Notes: generated from the sequence alone by a model not told the origin. A stretch of 64,000 bases of DNA from Paenibacillus pini JCM 16418 (GCF_000576305.1 NZ_BAVZ01000014.1:1-64000), one strand, 5' to 3'. Counted from the stretch's first letter, positions 19,305-28,759 are shown. Translations and numbers: made by a program.

Positions 19305-19748
19305 ATGAGATTTCAATATGCGTTCCAGAAAATCGTAGATTTAAAAAGCAACGAGAAAACGCAAGCAGAATGGATGCTGTCCAGCGCTATTGGTAAGCTG
19401 CAAGCTGAAGAAAAGACACTACATGAGTTGCTGGACAGCCGCGATTATATGGCTAATCAGCTTCAAGAGGCGGCTGGAACCAAAACTCCTGTCGCCAAAA
19501 TTCGTGAAATACAATCGTATGTAGAGCACCTGGAACTATGTATTATTCAAAAAAATTCAGATGTTCATCGGGCGAATGATCATGTTAAGAAAGAGAAAAT
19601 TCATCTATCCGATAAATTACTGGATGAGAAAGTTTGGCTGAAGGCTCGAGATAAGGCCAAGGATTCTTTTGTAAAACAAATGCTCCAGCGCGAGCAGGGA
19701 GAACTTGATGAAATGGCAACCGTAAGGTTTGCAATGAGAGCCAGATAA
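19305..19748 (+). CDS. fliJ: Flagellar export chaperone FliJ
   Basis: The 147-residue, almost entirely helical coiled-coil protein starts MRFQYAFQKIVDLKSNEKTQ, as FliJ proteins do. It binds the FliI hexamer and FlhA as a stalk and escort protein for type III export. It follows fliI by 9 bases in the conserved fliH-fliI-fliJ block. Confidence 0.93.
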   Translation: MRFQYAFQKIVDLKSNEKTQAEWMLSSAIGKLQAEEKTLHELLDSRDYMANQLQEAAGTKTPVAKIREIQSYVEHLELCIIQKNSDVHRANDHVKKEKIHLSDKLLDEKVWLKARDKAKDSFVKQMLQREQGELDEMATVRFAMRAR

Positions 19749-19799
19749 TATGGGTTTGACGAAGCAAATGGATGCTCTTGCCTCGGGGGAGGAATGAAA

Positions 19800-20723
19800 G
19801 TGGCTCATAATGATTTTGATTTAGAGAAAGAAACAACAGGGAGATTTGAACGGGTTTTATTCTTCATGATCCCTATTATTTTTACAATTGTACTACTTGT
19901 CGTTCTATTAACTCTATTAAATGTAAACTGGCGCAATAACATGTTAGAGTTTGCAAACAAAATCCCTGTTGTTAATAAGTGGGTACCTGAGCCTGATAAG
20001 GATCCTGAAAAAACTAAATTGGATGAAAGCAAGCAACAGGTTAAAAGTGCCAAAGCTACAATTGAAGAGCTGAAGAACAAGCTTGCAACGAAAGAGACTG
20101 CATTACAAAAAGCGAATGAAGAAAAACAACAGCAGGAAACTAAACTCAAGAACGCGCAAGAAGAGCTTGATTCGATGCAACTTAAAAATCAGTCTCAAAC
20201 CTCTTCTGATGAAGAAGATGATCCCTATGATAAGCAAATAAAGGATCTAGCTAAAATGTACGCAAATATGAGTCCTAGTAAGTCCGCTCCTATTTTACAG
20301 AGTATGACTACTGCTGAAATAGTACAGTTGCTTAGTGCGATGAAAAATGACAGCCGTATCGCCATTTTAGAGAAAATGGACCCGAAAATTGCTGCTGAAG
20401 TTACAACGATGCTGAAAGAGGTAGTTTCATCTAGCGACTTAGCTATAGCAGCTTTACAGTCGCGTATTAATAAGAATTCTCCTCCAGCATCCAGTGAAAG
20501 CACTGGTCTTGATCGAACTCAGATTAGTCAAACATTTGCAAGTATGCCACCTAAAAGTGCTGCGATGTTAGTATTGAAAACTTATAAAATCAGTCCTGAA
20601 AAAGCATTGAAAATTCTGAATTCAGTCACTGATTCTACGCGATCAAGTATTTTGGATGCAATGTCATCACAGGATGCAACAACGTCAGCTGTCATTTTGA
20701 ACAAGCTTATGAGTACTAAATAA
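19800..20723 (+). CDS. MotE-family / YlxF-like flagellar protein
   Basis: The 307-residue protein has one N-terminal transmembrane segment (about 23-45), a coiled-coil region rich in Lys/Glu/Gln (about 75-135), and a C-terminal MgtE-N-like superhelical region (MYANMSPSKSAPILQSM, AEIVQLLSAMKNDSRIAILEKM). The position between fliJ and fliK and the architecture match YlxF of B. subtilis, related to the MotE motility chaperones. GTG 19800 is preferred (GGGGGAGG, 7-base spacing); ATG 19794 abuts that site. Confidence 0.85.
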   Translation: MAHNDFDLEKETTGRFERVLFFMIPIIFTIVLLVVLLTLLNVNWRNNMLEFANKIPVVNKWVPEPDKDPEKTKLDESKQQVKSAKATIEELKNKLATKETALQKANEEKQQQETKLKNAQEELDSMQLKNQSQTSSDEEDDPYDKQIKDLAKMYANMSPSKSAPILQSMTTAEIVQLLSAMKNDSRIAILEKMDPKIAAEVTTMLKEVVSSSDLAIAALQSRINKNSPPASSESTGLDRTQISQTFASMPPKSAAMLVLKTYKISPEKALKILNSVTDSTRSSILDAMSSQDATTSAVILNKLMSTK

Positions 20724-20768
20724 TCGAAATCATGTAACTTATGTACATTTGAAAGGAGGTGAAAAAAT

Positions 20769-22223
20769 ATGAGCTTAGCTTTTCAAAATGTCACAACAGG
20801 TAATGTAAGTAGTTTGAAACCAACGGTAGCTGCTGCATCGGTATCCCCAGGAACGGGGACGGATACATTCGTTAAGTCCTTGTCCCAGATGATGACAGGT
20901 GAGGGCAATGCGGCGCTGGCATCGAATCTTCTTTCAGTTGGAACTCTGTTGACTGGGCTAGTTCAAAACGCATCTGATATTGGCTCGGAAACAGCAGATG
21001 AATCCTTAGTTCAGGGTTTGACACAGATTATGAATAGCCTGTTGGAAAACGCAAGTAAATTGGATGATGCTATTGCAGCAGACCCTTCCTTAATAATTTC
21101 TCTTCAAAGCTGGTTGCAACAGGTTACTACGGTTTTAAATGCTAATCAGGAGCAGGATCCATCGATGTTGTCAGATGAGGATCGTTCTCCGGCAATTTCA
21201 CAGCTTGCAGAACATCCCGAAACTTTACGGTTTGCTGTCCAGGATGGTTTAGCACAGCTTTTATCAGCGATTCAGTCATCAACATCAAAGGATATTCCAG
21301 CTAACGCGCTACAGTTACTCGGATCTTTTCAAAATTTGTTAGTCCAAAATGGTATGGAATCATTATCAAAGGCTTCTTCGACTGAAAATGCCGACCAAAT
21401 TTCTGAATCACAGCCGATCCCTAGTAATTCAGTTCCCAGTTCATCGAACAGTAGTGAATTGAAGCGTCTTACTGCGATACTGGAAAGTGTGAAGCAAAAT
21501 GATGCGAAGAACAATACATTACTGGAACCCACCAGAATGTCTCAGCTTAGCAGAAAAACTTCAACGGAGAACATTACATCGTCTCTAACTAGTAATTCAA
21601 GCCGTGTGGAAGGTGCATCCATTGAAGAAGTTTCTAGTGTGAATTTTGATGATGTAGTCGATAACCAAACCACGATCACAGCGGGCCAATTGGTTATGAA
21701 AGAGGGAATTCAATCTCCTTTTAAAGCAGCAACTGTTCCAACAGTTCCAGTGGATACGTTTTCTAAGGAAATGACGAACTTTGTTATTAATAAGCTGGAT
21801 ATTGTGAAACAGCAAGGTATTACAGAAGCGAAGATCTCTTTGTATCCAGAGCATTTGGGTCAAGTTGATATTAAAATCACGATGCAAAATGGACAACTTA
21901 TTGCCCAGTTTACTGCAGAACATGCGGGAACAAAAGACTTACTAGAACAGCAAATGAGTCAGCTTCGTTCGTCTCTGCATTCGCAAGGACTTCAAGTAGA
22001 AAAGCTTGTGGTTACCCAAAATCAATCACTTCAATCACAAATGTATCATGATGGACGTCAGCCTGGATCGGGACAGCAGCAACAGTCTAATCGACGCTCT
22101 AAGGAAAAGGATACAGCTTCAGACGATGCTCTAATTGTGTCTGAGATTGCAGATGAATTGAGTGAGTGGATGGCTATTCAAGAGCAGGAGAAAAATGGCA
22201 ATTCATTTACAGCAAAAGCATAA
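20769..22223 (+). CDS. fliK: Flagellar hook-length control protein FliK
   Basis: The 484-residue protein has a long Ser/Gln/Asn-rich low-complexity N-terminal and middle part and a C-terminal Flg_hook domain (about 350-440: KISLYPEHLGQVDIKITMQN, QMSQLRSSLHSQGLQVEKLVV). It measures hook length and switches FlhB from hook to filament export. AAAGGAGGTG precedes the ATG. flgD and hook genes follow, as expected. Confidence 0.93.
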   Translation: MSLAFQNVTTGNVSSLKPTVAAASVSPGTGTDTFVKSLSQMMTGEGNAALASNLLSVGTLLTGLVQNASDIGSETADESLVQGLTQIMNSLLENASKLDDAIAADPSLIISLQSWLQQVTTVLNANQEQDPSMLSDEDRSPAISQLAEHPETLRFAVQDGLAQLLSAIQSSTSKDIPANALQLLGSFQNLLVQNGMESLSKASSTENADQISESQPIPSNSVPSSSNSSELKRLTAILESVKQNDAKNNTLLEPTRMSQLSRKTSTENITSSLTSNSSRVEGASIEEVSSVNFDDVVDNQTTITAGQLVMKEGIQSPFKAATVPTVPVDTFSKEMTNFVINKLDIVKQQGITEAKISLYPEHLGQVDIKITMQNGQLIAQFTAEHAGTKDLLEQQMSQLRSSLHSQGLQVEKLVVTQNQSLQSQMYHDGRQPGSGQQQQSNRRSKEKDTASDDALIVSEIADELSEWMAIQEQEKNGNSFTAKA

Positions 22224-22237
22224 GGTGGAGGTGAAAT

Positions 22238-22807
22238 ATGGCTTCTGATAATTTTTCAACAAGTAATATATGGCCGAATTACTCTACTGCTAATGTTGCT
22301 AAGGCAGCCAGTAAGAGCACACAAACCATGGGTAAGGATCAGTTTTTGAGTATTCTAATGAAGCAACTTCAGAATCAGGATCCTATGCAACCAATGGAAG
22401 ATAAAGAGTTTATTGCACAGATGGCTCAATTCTCGTCGGTAGAGCAACTTATGAACATTTCCAATCAATTGACCACAATGAGTCAGTCTCTAGGTAATGT
22501 ATCTGGACTTATAGGTAAAGAAATCAGTTGGATGGATGGAGGCACTTCCGGTTCTACTGGACAAGAAAACACAGCCCCACAGTTAAAATCGGGTGTTGTA
22601 GACTCCATTATTGTGAAGGACGGAGTGCAATATGCTGCTGTAGGGGATAGTGCAATTCCAATTACAAAAATTATTGAAATTAAAGATGTTCCTAAAAAAG
22701 AGCCTACAACCCCTGCGGTAGTTGAGGAGCCAGTTAATAAGCCTGGAGAAGCTCCTAATTCAGAGAAAACGGGTGGTACGGCACAAGCAGGTGGGGAGTC
22801 GTTATGA
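22238..22807 (+). CDS. flgD: Flagellar hook-capping protein FlgD
   Basis: The 189-residue hook-assembly scaffold has the family core in its N-terminal half: MGKDQFLSILMKQLQNQDPMQPMEDKEFIAQMAQFSSVEQL. The C-terminal tail (after about 145) is a Pro/Glu/Gly-rich linker without clear domains. The stop overlaps the next gene's ATG by 4 bases (ATGA). Confidence 0.95.
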   Translation: MASDNFSTSNIWPNYSTANVAKAASKSTQTMGKDQFLSILMKQLQNQDPMQPMEDKEFIAQMAQFSSVEQLMNISNQLTTMSQSLGNVSGLIGKEISWMDGGTSGSTGQENTAPQLKSGVVDSIIVKDGVQYAAVGDSAIPITKIIEIKDVPKKEPTTPAVVEEPVNKPGEAPNSEKTGGTAQAGGESL

Positions 22808-23184
22808 GTGATCGGTTGACGATTGGTCAACTATATCCTACTGCTAAGATTCACCCCTCAACGGTCTCTAAACAACGTGACAAACAAAATGAAAGTACAA
22901 CATCATTTGATCAACTATTGCAGAAGAATCTACTTAAATTTAGCAATCACGCGGTCAAGAGGCTGGAGCAGAGAGGTATTGAAATTCAAGGGGATCAGCT
23001 TGCCCGTATCAATAGTGCAGTCGATAAGGCAGCGGCTAAAGGGAGCAAGGAATCTTTGATTTTGATGAAGGATATGGCTTTGATCGTAAATGTAGCGAAT
23101 CGTACAGTTGTTACAGCTATGGATGGCAAGTCAATGCAAGACAATGTTTTTACTAAGATTGATAGTGCTGTAGTTATTTCATAA
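22804..23184 (+). CDS. Conserved flagellar operon protein (TIGR02530 type)
   Basis: This 126-residue protein matches the flagellar-operon family recognised by FSNHAVKRLEQRGIEI, INSAVDKAAAKGSKESLILMKDMALIVNVANRTVVTAMD. It sits between flgD and the hook gene, where this family is usually found in Bacillota. Its molecular role is unknown; a link to hook assembly is inferred from position only. Translation is probably coupled to flgD through the ATGA overlap. Confidence 0.87.
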   Translation: MSDRLTIGQLYPTAKIHPSTVSKQRDKQNESTTSFDQLLQKNLLKFSNHAVKRLEQRGIEIQGDQLARINSAVDKAAAKGSKESLILMKDMALIVNVANRTVVTAMDGKSMQDNVFTKIDSAVVIS

Positions 23185-23263
23185 GACTGGCTGGCCCGAT
23201 AAGGAAGCCAGAGAACTGCTGATCGACTGACGCGGTTCATGACCAATTGAGGAGGAATTTTTT

Positions 23264-24082
23264 ATGTTAAGATCCATGTATTCTGGCGTTTCTGGTATGC
23301 GCGGTTTTCAAACGAAGTTAGACGTTATTGGTAATAACATTGCCAATGTAAATACAATCGGTTTTAAATCAGGTCGAGTGATGTTCAAGGATGTAATGAG
23401 TCAGACTGTAGCAGGGCTTACTGCACCAAATGATACAGATCAGGGCGGTTCGAATTCGAAGCAAATTGGTCTTGGGGTATCTATTGGCTCTATTGATACT
23501 TTGCATTTAGGTGGTAGTGCAATGACTACAAACAATCCTACAGATTTGCGTATTGATGGAGACGGTTTTTTCGTGGTCAAACTTACTGCTGACCAAGATA
23601 CTCCATTTATGACTCGTGCAGGCGACTTTCATGTCGATGCACAGAAGCACTTAGTAACATCTGATGGATTATTCGTGTGTGATTCTGGTGGAGCTCCAAT
23701 TACGCTTGAAGAGAACACCGTTTCATTTTCGATCTCACAAGATGGAGTCCTGCTTCAAAAACTTGATGATGGATCTGTTGAAAACGGAACACAGCTTGGG
23801 GTTACGAAAGTGACAAATCCAGAGGGGCTTGAGAAGATTGGCGGCAACCTGTATCGAATTACTTTAAACGCTAATGATGGCGGAGAGGTTGCAATTACAA
23901 CAGCTAATAACTTAGCAGATGGTACGGGTGCAATTGTTGCTGGACAATTGGAAATGTCAAATGTGGATCTGACTAATGAATTCACTGAAATGATTGTGGC
24001 ACAGCGCGGATTCCAGGCGAACTCAAGAATCATTACTACTTCTGATGAAGTGCTTCAGGAAATTGTTAACTTAAAACGATAA
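23264..24082 (+). CDS. flgE: Flagellar hook protein (FlgE/FlgG family)
   Basis: This 272-residue protein starts MLRSMYSGVSGMRGFQTKLDVIGNNIANVNTIGFKSGR, the rod/hook export motif, and ends with the matching C-terminal motif SNVDLTNEFTEMIVAQRGFQANSRIITTSDEVLQEIVNLKR. The length (about 270) and place after flgD match the B. subtilis hook protein, which is annotated either flgE or flgG. Exact naming is convention; it is the only hook-type gene in this window. AGGAGG precedes the ATG. Confidence 0.93.
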   Translation: MLRSMYSGVSGMRGFQTKLDVIGNNIANVNTIGFKSGRVMFKDVMSQTVAGLTAPNDTDQGGSNSKQIGLGVSIGSIDTLHLGGSAMTTNNPTDLRIDGDGFFVVKLTADQDTPFMTRAGDFHVDAQKHLVTSDGLFVCDSGGAPITLEENTVSFSISQDGVLLQKLDDGSVENGTQLGVTKVTNPEGLEKIGGNLYRITLNANDGGEVAITTANNLADGTGAIVAGQLEMSNVDLTNEFTEMIVAQRGFQANSRIITTSDEVLQEIVNLKR

Positions 24083-24098
24083 TATTGAAGTGAAATCA

Positions 24099-24119
24099 TA
24101 GGGGAGGTAGCCTCCCCTA
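24099..24119 (+). other. Intercistronic hairpin between flgE and swrD
   Basis: TAGGGGAGG, loop TAG and CCTCCCCTA form a perfect 9-bp GC-rich stem in the 58-base gap. It is followed by AAATTTTC rather than a full T run, so it may be a partial terminator or an RNA-processing or stability element. Confidence 0.6.
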
Positions 24120-24140
24120 AATTTTCATAGGAGGTCTACT

Positions 24141-24365
24141 ATGATTTCTGTTACTCGTATAAATGGTTCCACATTGTGGCTGAATGCATTAATGATTGAG
24201 ACAGTTGAAGAAACACCAGATACTTATATCACCTTAATTACAGGCAAACGAATGATTGTATTAGAGAAAGCCGCTGAGGTCATTTCCATGGTAAAGCATT
24301 ATAATCAGGAAATTGGCGTCAATACTTCAACTATTAAAGTGCAACAAACGGAGGAATCCTCATGA
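24141..24365 (+). CDS. swrD: Flagellar protein FlbD/SwrD family
   Basis: The 74-residue protein with MISVTRINGSTLWLNALMIETVEETPDTYITLITGKRMIV is a clear FlbD family member. In B. subtilis the equivalent gene (ylzI, swrD) lies in the same place and raises flagellar power for swarming by supporting stator function. Its stop overlaps the fliL start by 4 bases. AGGAGG precedes the ATG. Confidence 0.9.
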   Translation: MISVTRINGSTLWLNALMIETVEETPDTYITLITGKRMIVLEKAAEVISMVKHYNQEIGVNTSTIKVQQTEESS

Positions 24366-24829
24366 AAAAGATGCTGCCCTGGCTAATTACGATTTTGCTA
24401 GCTATAACCTTGATCGTTCTGGCTGTGTTTCTGCTAGCACCCAATCTATTTGGCTCGAATCGTAACGATTCAAATTCGGCATCCCAAGCTATTGAAGTGC
24501 CTAAACTATCAGCAGATGAACTTGTTGAAATGACATCGGAAATTACTGGTATTAAGACTAATCTCGCAGATCAGGATTATATCGTATTGATGAATTTTGC
24601 GTTCCAATTGAATGACAAAAAGGCGAAAGAAGAGTTCGATAAAATCAAAGAATTCAAAATCAAACCCATTCTTATAAAGGTGCTTGCGGATACGAAACCA
24701 GACGAACTCAAGGGCGCCAACGGTTTGGACCAATTAAGCGCAAAATTGATCAATTTGATCAATAAGAACGTGACTCAAGGTAAAGTGAGTCAAATTCAGA
24801 TTACCGATAAAGTTTTAACAGCATTGTAA
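24362..24829 (+). CDS. fliL: Flagellar basal-body-associated protein FliL
   Basis: The 155-residue single-pass membrane protein has a transmembrane segment at about 8-28, followed by an extracytoplasmic domain with the FliL pattern (YIVLMNFAFQLNDKKAKEEFDKIKEF...INKNVTQGKVSQIQITDKVL). FliL surrounds and activates the MotAB stator. Its place between swrD and fliM is conserved. Confidence 0.92.
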   Translation: MKKMLPWLITILLAITLIVLAVFLLAPNLFGSNRNDSNSASQAIEVPKLSADELVEMTSEITGIKTNLADQDYIVLMNFAFQLNDKKAKEEFDKIKEFKIKPILIKVLADTKPDELKGANGLDQLSAKLINLINKNVTQGKVSQIQITDKVLTAL

Positions 24830-24866
24830 GGGATCGTTGAGACAATCCTGCAAGGGGGTGAGATGA

Positions 24867-25865
24867 TTGGTTGATGTATTATCGCAAAATGAGATTGATG
24901 CTCTTCTGGCAGCCTTGTCTTCAGGAGAAATGGATGCTGAAGAGCTTAAGAAAGAAGAATCCCAGAAGAAAATTCGATCCTATGATTTCAAGAGAGCAGT
25001 TCGCTTTTCCAAAGACCATATCCGTAGCTTAACTAGGATACATGAAAACTTTGCTCGCTATCTCACAACCTATTTCTCTGCGCAGCTTCGTACTTTTGTG
25101 CAGATTAGTGTTGTACAGGTTGAACAGCTTCCTTATGATGAATTTATTCGGTCTATTCCTAAAATGACTATACTTAATATTTTTGAAGCAGAGCCGCTCC
25201 AAGGTAGGATGGTACTAGAAGTACACCCCAATATTGCCTATTCAATGCTGGATAGACTTCTCGGAGGCGTAGGGATTGCCCCATCTAAAATCAATTCTTT
25301 AACTGAAATCGAAACAACGATTATGGAACGTATCTTTAGTCGTGCTTTTGAGAGCTTAGCTGAAGCTTGGAAGACCGTGCTGGATATTACTCCGCGAATG
25401 GAAGCGATGGAAACCAATCCGCAGTTTATGCAGATTGTATCTCCTAACGAAACCATTGCTCTAATATCGCTGAGTACGAAAATTGGAGATACCACAGGTA
25501 TGATTAATTTATGTATACCGCATGTCGTGCTTGAGCCAATTATGTCGAAGTTGTCAGCGCATCAATGGTTTGTTTCTGAGAAAAAATCGAGTGTGCCGGA
25601 AGAAGCGGCATCATTAAAGCATAGAATCAGTCTAGCTCAATTAAATATTGTTGCTGAGCTTGGTGACTCTTCCGTTTCGATAGCAGAGTTCTTGGGGTTG
25701 AACATAGGCGATGTCATAAGTCTAAATAAACCTGTTCATTCGGGATTGCCAATTAAAGTAGGTAATCGACTTAAGTATATCGGTAGTCCAGGCATGATTA
25801 AAGATCGAGTTGCCATACAGATTGATGAGATTGTCAGTGAAGGAGTTGAGGAAATTGACGAGTAA
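24867..25865 (+). CDS. fliM: Flagellar motor switch protein FliM
   Basis: The 332-residue C-ring protein has the N-terminal CheY-P-binding peptide LSQNEIDALLAAL, a CheC-like middle domain (about 45-230) and a C-terminal SpoA/FliN-like domain (AELGDSSVSIAEFLGLNIGDVISLNKPVHSGLPI). The TTG start lies downstream of an AAGGGGGTGAG site. The end overlaps the start of fliY. Confidence 0.97.
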   Translation: MVDVLSQNEIDALLAALSSGEMDAEELKKEESQKKIRSYDFKRAVRFSKDHIRSLTRIHENFARYLTTYFSAQLRTFVQISVVQVEQLPYDEFIRSIPKMTILNIFEAEPLQGRMVLEVHPNIAYSMLDRLLGGVGIAPSKINSLTEIETTIMERIFSRAFESLAEAWKTVLDITPRMEAMETNPQFMQIVSPNETIALISLSTKIGDTTGMINLCIPHVVLEPIMSKLSAHQWFVSEKKSSVPEEAASLKHRISLAQLNIVAELGDSSVSIAEFLGLNIGDVISLNKPVHSGLPIKVGNRLKYIGSPGMIKDRVAIQIDEIVSEGVEEIDE

Positions 25866-27074
25866 AGATTATTTGTCTCAGGAGGAAATTGATGCGCTAC
25901 TAAAGCAATCTGAGTTGGATTTTTCCGAAAGTGCCAGCGATTCAAGTGTAGACAGCTACTTAACTGCTCTTGAGCAAGATGCGCTTGGGGAGATTGGAAA
26001 TATTACTTTTGGTAGCGCAGCAACAGCTTTATCGACACTGCTTGGCAAAAAAGTGGAAATTACAACACCCAAAGTGACTGTGATTACACGTGCTCAGTTT
26101 GAGGCTGAATTTCCAAAACCCCATGTCGCTGTTCATGTCAACTATGTTGACGGATTTGAAGGGATTAATTCACTTGTAATTAAGACTAGGGACGCTCAGG
26201 TTATTGCTAATTTAATGCTGGGAGGCGACGGTAACCCTGATGATGAAGAACTAAATGAGATTCATATCAGCGCCGTACAGGAAGCATGAACCAAATGATG
26301 GGATCATCTGCAACTTCGATGTCAACCATTTTTAACCGGTTCGTGAATATTTCACCGCCAGGCATTGATATTCTGGACATGTCGAGTGGAGATGGAGTTA
26401 GTAGTTTACCAACAGGAGAAACGTTAATAAAAATTTCGTTTAGGCTGAAAATCGGTGATTTGATTGATTCTACGATTATGCAACTACTTCCAATTAACTT
26501 TGCCAAGGAAATGGTGAGTATGCTTATTAATGGTTCTGATGACTCTGAGCCAGTTGCGGTAGAAAGTGCAGCTGCTGTAGAAGCACCAGAGCGCCCTATT
26601 CCTCAGCAGCAGACTAGTACCCAGCCTCCGCAAGCGGCGCCTGTAAATCAGCAGTATAATCAGCCTAATTACGGTATGCCACAAGGTTTTGACCCTAATC
26701 AGCAAGTGCCTTATCCAGGTCCACAGCACTATGGTGGTATGCCAAATCGCAATGTCAATGTTCAGCCGGTGCAGTTTTCTAATTTGGAGACTGGATCATT
26801 TGGGCATGTCGATCAAAACAATTTGAACTTATTGATGGACATTCCTCTTAAAGTCACCGTAGAATTAGGAAGGACCCAAAAGCAAATTAAGGATATATTG
26901 GAATTGTCACAAGGTTCTATTATCGAGTTGGACAAGCTTGCCGGTGAACCGGTTGATATTCTTGTTAACAACAAGTTAATCGCGAAGGGTGAGGTCGTGG
27001 TTATCGATGAGAACTTTGGTGTACGTGTAATAGACATCCTTAGCCAGTGGGACCGAATTCAAAAATTACAATAG
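25855..27074 (+). CDS. fliY: Flagellar motor switch phosphatase FliY, one frameshift
   Basis: Two ORFs make one gene. The first ([18 protein letters not shown] to HISAVQEA) holds the CheY-P-binding peptide and the first CheC-like active-site helix; the second begins [16 protein letters not shown] and holds the rest of the CheC-like domain, a Gln/Pro-rich linker (about 235-300) and the FliN-like SpoA domain. Relatives read [19 protein letters not shown] without a break. The DNA GAAGCATGAACC becomes continuous as GAAGCAATGAACC with one A near 26286, giving about 406 residues. FliY dephosphorylates CheY-P at the switch. The ATGA at the junction mimics a coupled gene pair but is probably a sequencing deletion. 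The TTG start follows AGGAGTTGAGG. Confidence 0.9.
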
Positions 27075-27100
27075 CAAAGCTTAGGGAGGATTTTAAATCA

Positions 27101-27466
27101 ATGGCAAACCGAATTCTTATCGTGGATGATGCAGCGTTTATGAGAATGATGATCCGTGATATTTTATCTAAAAATGGATTTGAAGTCGTAGGAGAAGCTC
27201 AAGATGGTGCACAGGCTATCGAGAAATTTAAAGAAGTACGTCCAGATTTAATTACCATGGACATTACGATGCCAGAAATGGATGGAATTGCAGCACTGAA
27301 AGAAATCAAGAAGATTGATCCAAGTGCAAAAGTGATTATGTGTTCAGCTATGGGACAACAGGCTATGGTTATTGACGCGATCCAAGCGGGCGCAAAAGAT
27401 TTTATCGTAAAACCGTTCCAAACGGATCGTGTTATTGAAGCTATTAATAAAACTTTAGGCATATAG
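27101..27466 (+). CDS. cheY: Chemotaxis response regulator CheY
   Basis: The 121-residue single receiver domain has the acid pair at residues 9-10, phospho-acceptor Asp54 (LITMDITMPEMDG), the Thr/Ser switch region (VIMCSAMGQQ) and conserved Lys in FIVKPF. Phosphorylated by CheA, it binds FliM/FliY to set motor direction. The ATG at 27101 with TTAGGGAGGA upstream is the start; the frame is open further upstream without a good site. Confidence 0.97.
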   Translation: MANRILIVDDAAFMRMMIRDILSKNGFEVVGEAQDGAQAIEKFKEVRPDLITMDITMPEMDGIAALKEIKKIDPSAKVIMCSAMGQQAMVIDAIQAGAKDFIVKPFQTDRVIEAINKTLGI

Positions 27467-27476
27467 GTTTGTATTT

Positions 27477-28010
27477 ATGAGTACACCAGATACATCCCTT
27501 CCTTCAACTGGAAGCAATGCCTTGTACTTAATGTATGTAATTTTTGTTTTGATCATTATTGTTGGTCTGATCATCATATTAATTCGTTTTTTAGGTCGTA
27601 AGAATAAAACATGGTTCAGCAATCGCTCTGTAAGAACTTTAGGGACAGTAGGCCTTGGGCCGAACAAGTCCCTTCAAATTATCGAAATTGGAAATAAAAT
27701 ATATTTAGTCGGCGTGGGCGAGGATATTCGCCTCGTTGACAAAATATCTGATCCTGATGAAGTGGCGCTAATTCTGGCTTCATTCGAACAGGAATCTGCG
27801 AATCAGGTCGGATCCTTATCTCCTTTCATCGCAAATATGATTTCCAAGCTTCGCAAACAGAAAGTAGTATCTGAGGATATCGAGCTAGAGGATACATCTT
27901 CTTTTCATGAAGTGTTCGACGATAAGCTCAGACGGATGTCAAGTCGTAAAGAAAAGATGAAAGAAATTCTGCGGGATGACAATACTACAGATCGGTTGAG
28001 GGATCCATGA
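27477..28010 (+). CDS. fliO: Flagellar biosynthesis protein FliO (FliZ)
   Basis: The 177-residue protein has one transmembrane segment (about 17-38) followed by a FliO-type domain (NRSVRTLGTVGLGPNKSLQIIEIGNKIYLVGVGEDIRLVDKI). It assists assembly of the FliP/Q/R export gate. In B. subtilis the gene at this position is called fliZ or fliO. Its end overlaps fliP by 4 bases. Confidence 0.9.
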   Translation: MSTPDTSLPSTGSNALYLMYVIFVLIIIVGLIIILIRFLGRKNKTWFSNRSVRTLGTVGLGPNKSLQIIEIGNKIYLVGVGEDIRLVDKISDPDEVALILASFEQESANQVGSLSPFIANMISKLRKQKVVSEDIELEDTSSFHEVFDDKLRRMSSRKEKMKEILRDDNTTDRLRDP

Positions 28011-28759
28011 AAAAAAAGATCTTACTTACATGTATTCTATTGGCTGTAGTCAGTTTACTATCTATGACAGCCGCGTTTGCGGATCCAATACCTAATATTG
28101 ACATTAAAGTTGGCGATTCCGGTGGGAAGCCTAGTACAAGTTCAATTTCAATTCTATTAATGATAACGGTCATCAGCGTTGCACCAGCAATTTTAATGCT
28201 GATGACCAGTTTTACAAGAATAGTAGTTGTTCTTGGTTTTGTTAGAACTTCACTCGGTACGCAGCAAATGCCTCCAAATCAGGTAATAGTAGGATTGGCG
28301 CTATTTATAACGTTATTTGTAATGACGCCAACATTTACTTCAGTCAATAATGTGGCTCTTCAGCCTTATCTTAAGGGTGAGATCACTCAGACACAGGCTT
28401 TAAGTAAAGCCCAAGAACCGATGAAGAAATTTATGTATTCGAATACTCGGGAAAAAGACATTTTATTGTTTATGAAATATACCAAAGCTGAAAAACCCAA
28501 AACGTATAAAGACATTCCACTTACCGTAATGGTTCCGGCATTTGCAATTAGTGAACTGAAGACAGCGTTTCAGATGGGATTTATGATTTTTATTCCATTT
28601 CTTATTATTGATATCGTCGTTGCCAGTACTTTGATGGCGATGGGTATGATGATGCTTCCACCAGTAATGATTTCGCTGCCGTTTAAAATTCTATTGTTTG
28701 TGCTTGTAGATGGCTGGTATCTAGTCGTCAAATCACTACTGATGAGTTTTAATACTTGA
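28007..28759 (+). CDS. fliP: Flagellar export gate protein FliP
   Basis: The 250-residue membrane protein has a signal-peptide-like N-terminus (KKKILLTCILLAVVSLLSMTAAFA), the VVVLGFVRTSLGTQQMPPNQVIVGLALFITLFVM signature, and the C-terminal VMVPAFAISELKTAFQMGFMIFIPFLIIDIVVAS block. With FliQ and FliR it forms the secretion pore of the export apparatus. Confidence 0.98.
   Translation: MKKKILLTCILLAVVSLLSMTAAFADPIPNIDIKVGDSGGKPSTSSISILLMITVISVAPAILMLMTSFTRIVVVLGFVRTSLGTQQMPPNQVIVGLALFITLFVMTPTFTSVNNVALQPYLKGEITQTQALSKAQEPMKKFMYSNTREKDILLFMKYTKAEKPKTYKDIPLTVMVPAFAISELKTAFQMGFMIFIPFLIIDIVVASTLMAMGMMMLPPVMISLPFKILLFVLVDGWYLVVKSLLMSFNT

Noticed and set aside
26286..27074. Stand-alone FliN gene coupled to a truncated FliY
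   Set aside because: The segment begins in the middle of the CheC-like domain, so it is the rest of FliY rather than a separate FliN.
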